Below are positions 62,089 through 64,000 of a DNA stretch of 64,000 nucleotides, piece after piece. Position 1 is the first letter of the stretch. Each line of letters opens with the position of its first letter. Origin of the DNA: Legionellales bacterium (GTDB lineage Bacteria; Pseudomonadota; Gammaproteobacteria; JAHCLG01); contig JAHCLG010000001.1 in assembly GCA_026125385.1 (NCBI GenBank), positions 158,490 through 222,489 of the forward strand, in the 5' to 3' direction. Made by a program: the position numbers and the translations under genes. The notes beneath the pieces were generated by a model. It was not told where the DNA came from and searched no databases. It saw only the letters and a program-made list of their open reading frames with translations.

Positions 62089-63702
62089 TTAAATCAATAA
62101 ATTTGTTTGAGACAACTCCGACGCGCCCATCCAATAACACAACAATGCTGCTGGGATCCGCATGATTTTAGTATTGTCTACAAATTTGCTTTCTAATGGC
62201 CCAAAATCATTCAACGATTTTGTAATAACATACGCATGTTCAATGGATTTCTTTTGACATAATTCTATTAAGCCTTTTAATTCTCGCTCGCCAGTTTTTT
62301 TTTCGCGATATTTTACTTCAAATGGAATAATTTGCTCGCCAATTTCTGCAACGAGTTCTACCTCGTGATCTTTATGACCGCGCCAATGACTAAAACGAAC
62401 ATCTTGGGGATAATAATGTGCAAATAAATGTTTGAAAACGGCTGTCTCTGTTGCTACTCCTAAAGCAGAGGTGTTTTCTAAAATATTTTTTCCTTTGAGT
62501 AATACTGCAGAAGCAATGGCTGCATCGGCTAGATAGATTTTATATTTTCCTCTTAATATATCTTTACCATAACCAAATGGTTGTAATCTATAAATTAGAT
62601 GTGTTGCCTCAAGTAATTCAATATAATGTTGCGCTGTTGGTCGTTTAACTTCTAGATTTTCACAGAGTTCAACCATATCCAGCAATCCACCATCATGCAT
62701 GCAAAGATAGAGAAAAGTTTGCTCAAGATCCAATACACGACGAACACCAAACAATGCGGTCATGTCACGTTTTAATACTTTGTCGATAATATCTTCTCGT
62801 AATAATTTTTGAGATTGATTAATACTATCAACTTGCACTAATTGTGGAAATCCACCTCTAACGAGATATTCGTGAAAATGGCCAACCAGAGGAGTTATTA
62901 ATTCAGCAGTACGCTGAAATTCGTGTTTTGACCATAAAAATAAATCTTTTAATCTTTTTAATTCCGGAAGTTTAGGAAAGGGACTTTTAGAGAAATTTAT
63001 ATGAGAGAGATCTAAATTCATTTCTAATGGGTCAAGCAAATTTATTTGTTTCTGTAGCTGCAAAGAAAAATCTTGTATTTTTTCTCGTAGTTCCTTTTGA
63101 AGCTTTTCAGGCTCGACCCATTTCTGAGAAGGATTTTTGGATTTTTGAGAATCTTTTAATTGGAGATATTCATAAAAAGAAAGAGTACTTAATTTAATCG
63201 TATGCCATCTTCCTACACCCGATTCCTGATGTTTGTAAATCAGTGGCATTGCTGAACCTGTAAAAATAATTCGTCGATTTTTTTCAAAATCAACTTGATG
63301 TTTGATCCACGTGCCCCATTCTCGTATGAATTGAGCTTCATCAAGAAATAAATATTCAGGTCCATCCGTTTTTGGTTCGCGTTCGCGCCATGCTTCAAGC
63401 ACTGCATCAATACCTGCAATTTTTATTAACGGATGATCAAATGTCGCATAAAGGATGTTGGCTGCAGGAACTCCCTGCTTATTAAGCAATCCATCAATCA
63501 CTTGTGAAAGCAGTGTGGTTTTACCTACTTGACGCGCTCCTGATAACAACACCGCTCGTGGAGCCGGTGGATCAGTTACCCAAGCAAATAGCTCTTGAAA
63601 AGATGCACGGTACCACAGTGGCAGATCAGCAATGCTCTCTCCACGCCACCACGGGTTAAATTGGGAAAGTACTTTGATAAGTTCGTCTTTTGCTATTTTC
63701 AT
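62089..63702 (-). CDS. ATP-binding protein, AAA_14 plus DUF4143
   Basis: 537 residues. Walker A is GARQVGKTT (about 54-62), and Walker B is YLFLDEAQ (about 117). A charged insert rich in Lys and Glu (about 180-260) is followed by the DUF4143 C-terminal domain, whose EVELVAEIGEQIIPFEVKYRE resembles a PD-(D/E)XK site (about 445-465). Proteins of this group are widespread in accessory regions; they have no settled function, and links to toxin-antitoxin or defence roles are suggestions only. The start at ATG 63702 begins MKIAKDELIKVL. It is not in an operon. Confidence 0.82.
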   Translation of the reverse strand: MKIAKDELIKVLSQFNPWWRGESIADLPLWYRASFQELFAWVTDPPAPRAVLLSGARQVGKTTLLSQVIDGLLNKQGVPAANILYATFDHPLIKIAGIDAVLEAWREREPKTDGPEYLFLDEAQFIREWGTWIKHQVDFEKNRRIIFTGSAMPLIYKHQESGVGRWHTIKLSTLSFYEYLQLKDSQKSKNPSQKWVEPEKLQKELREKIQDFSLQLQKQINLLDPLEMNLDLSHINFSKSPFPKLPELKRLKDLFLWSKHEFQRTAELITPLVGHFHEYLVRGGFPQLVQVDSINQSQKLLREDIIDKVLKRDMTALFGVRRVLDLEQTFLYLCMHDGGLLDMVELCENLEVKRPTAQHYIELLEATHLIYRLQPFGYGKDILRGKYKIYLADAAIASAVLLKGKNILENTSALGVATETAVFKHLFAHYYPQDVRFSHWRGHKDHEVELVAEIGEQIIPFEVKYREKKTGERELKGLIELCQKKSIEHAYVITKSLNDFGPLESKFVDNTKIMRIPAALLCYWMGASELSQTNLLI

Positions 63703-63860
63703 AGGAAAAGTATAGCTATTCTCTGAAAATAATACAAGTATATATTAACTAATCTGTTATATTAGTGTATATAATTCTCGCCAACGAAGATGCGGGTTCT
63801 TCATACCACATCATCCCACGGGATGGCGTTTTATATTTTTCACATTTTGAAGTAATAAAC

Positions 63861-63941
63861 TGTAGGTTGGTTGAGCTTCGCCAAACCCAACATTAAACCT
63901 ATTCAGCATATTGGATTGAGCAAAACTCAGCCCAATCTACA
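63861..63941. repeat. Imperfect inverted repeat, GTAGGTTGG type
   Basis: TGTAGGTTGGTTGAGC (63861 on) pairs with a diverged complement ending at 63941. This is a further intergenic palindrome, unrelated in sequence to families 1 to 3. The rest of 63703-63860 holds only the AT-rich upstream region of the AAA gene. Confidence 0.5.
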
Positions 63942-63973
63942 CAACAATGCTACTGAGATCCGCATGATGTTAG
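63939..63973. other. 35-bp copy of the 3' end of the AAA/DUF4143 gene
   Basis: It matches 62137-62171, inside the AAA gene, with three differences, in the same orientation. It looks like the tail of a lost paralogue. Confidence 0.5.
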
Positions 63974-64000
63974 GGCGTGTTGACAATTCGCTATGGCTTT
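63971..64000. repeat. Second copy of the MITE-like element, cut by the window end
   Basis: It starts with the same 18-bp terminus as the element at 48056 and continues CGCTATG, which matches the other end of that element, so the copy is inverted. Confidence 0.7.

Overview
The window is AT-rich chromosomal DNA from a gammaproteobacterium. The neighbourhoods (fdxA-yoaA-tsaB, pabB-pabA, a polar-type FlhF/FlhG flagellar system with sigma-54 and sigma-28 promoters) and the many short palindromic repeats would fit the order Legionellales or a relative. That placement is inference from gene content; no rRNA or other marker gene is present, and no tRNA or CRISPR array was seen.

Layout. 1-2.5 kb: the end of a HEPN/nucleotidyltransferase (MNT) toxin-antitoxin-like pair overlapping the folate genes pabB-pabA. 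2.5-4.5 kb: a cytosolic hybrid histidine kinase. 4.5-16.8 kb: a single 4000-residue RHS/YD-repeat protein whose 3' end abuts the wreck of a DUF4160 gene. 17-31 kb: housekeeping and accessory genes (glycosyltransferase, ferredoxin, YoaA helicase, TsaB, DUF1853, a GltB-like FMN protein, a lone tyrosine recombinase paired with an MFS transporter, MurI, a GNAT acetyltransferase, a broken MFS gene). 31-62 kb: a large flagellar region. 62-64 kb: an AAA/DUF4143 ATPase and repeat debris.

The flagellar genes form several units. A tightly packed minus-strand run of about 16.6 kb goes fleR-like, fliE, F, G, H, I, J, Q, R, flhB, flhA, flhF, flhG, fliA, a DUF2802 gene, a secreted protein and a 469-aa protein of unknown role. 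A second unit is fliM-N-O-P, separated from the first by a 598-bp gene-free block of palindromes. flgA, flgM-flgN, fliD, fliC and a lone hook-like gene are separate. The control logic can be partly read. A truncated NtrC-family activator (52758) has a near-consensus sigma-70 promoter. Sigma-54-like sites precede the fleR-like gene and fliM. Sigma-28-like sites precede flgM and fliC, which fits a FleQ/RpoN to FliA/FlgM cascade. fliK, fliL, fliS, most flg genes, mot and che genes are not in the window.

The least ordinary items are: the giant RHS protein that ends before any recognisable toxin; a FleR-like regulator whose AAA+ domain lacks Walker A, Walker B and GAFTGA; FlhB with NPNH instead of NPTH; a GGDEF/EAL protein with an intact GGDEF but a damaged EAL; three gene relics with frame breaks; and at least three families of long inverted-repeat elements between genes.
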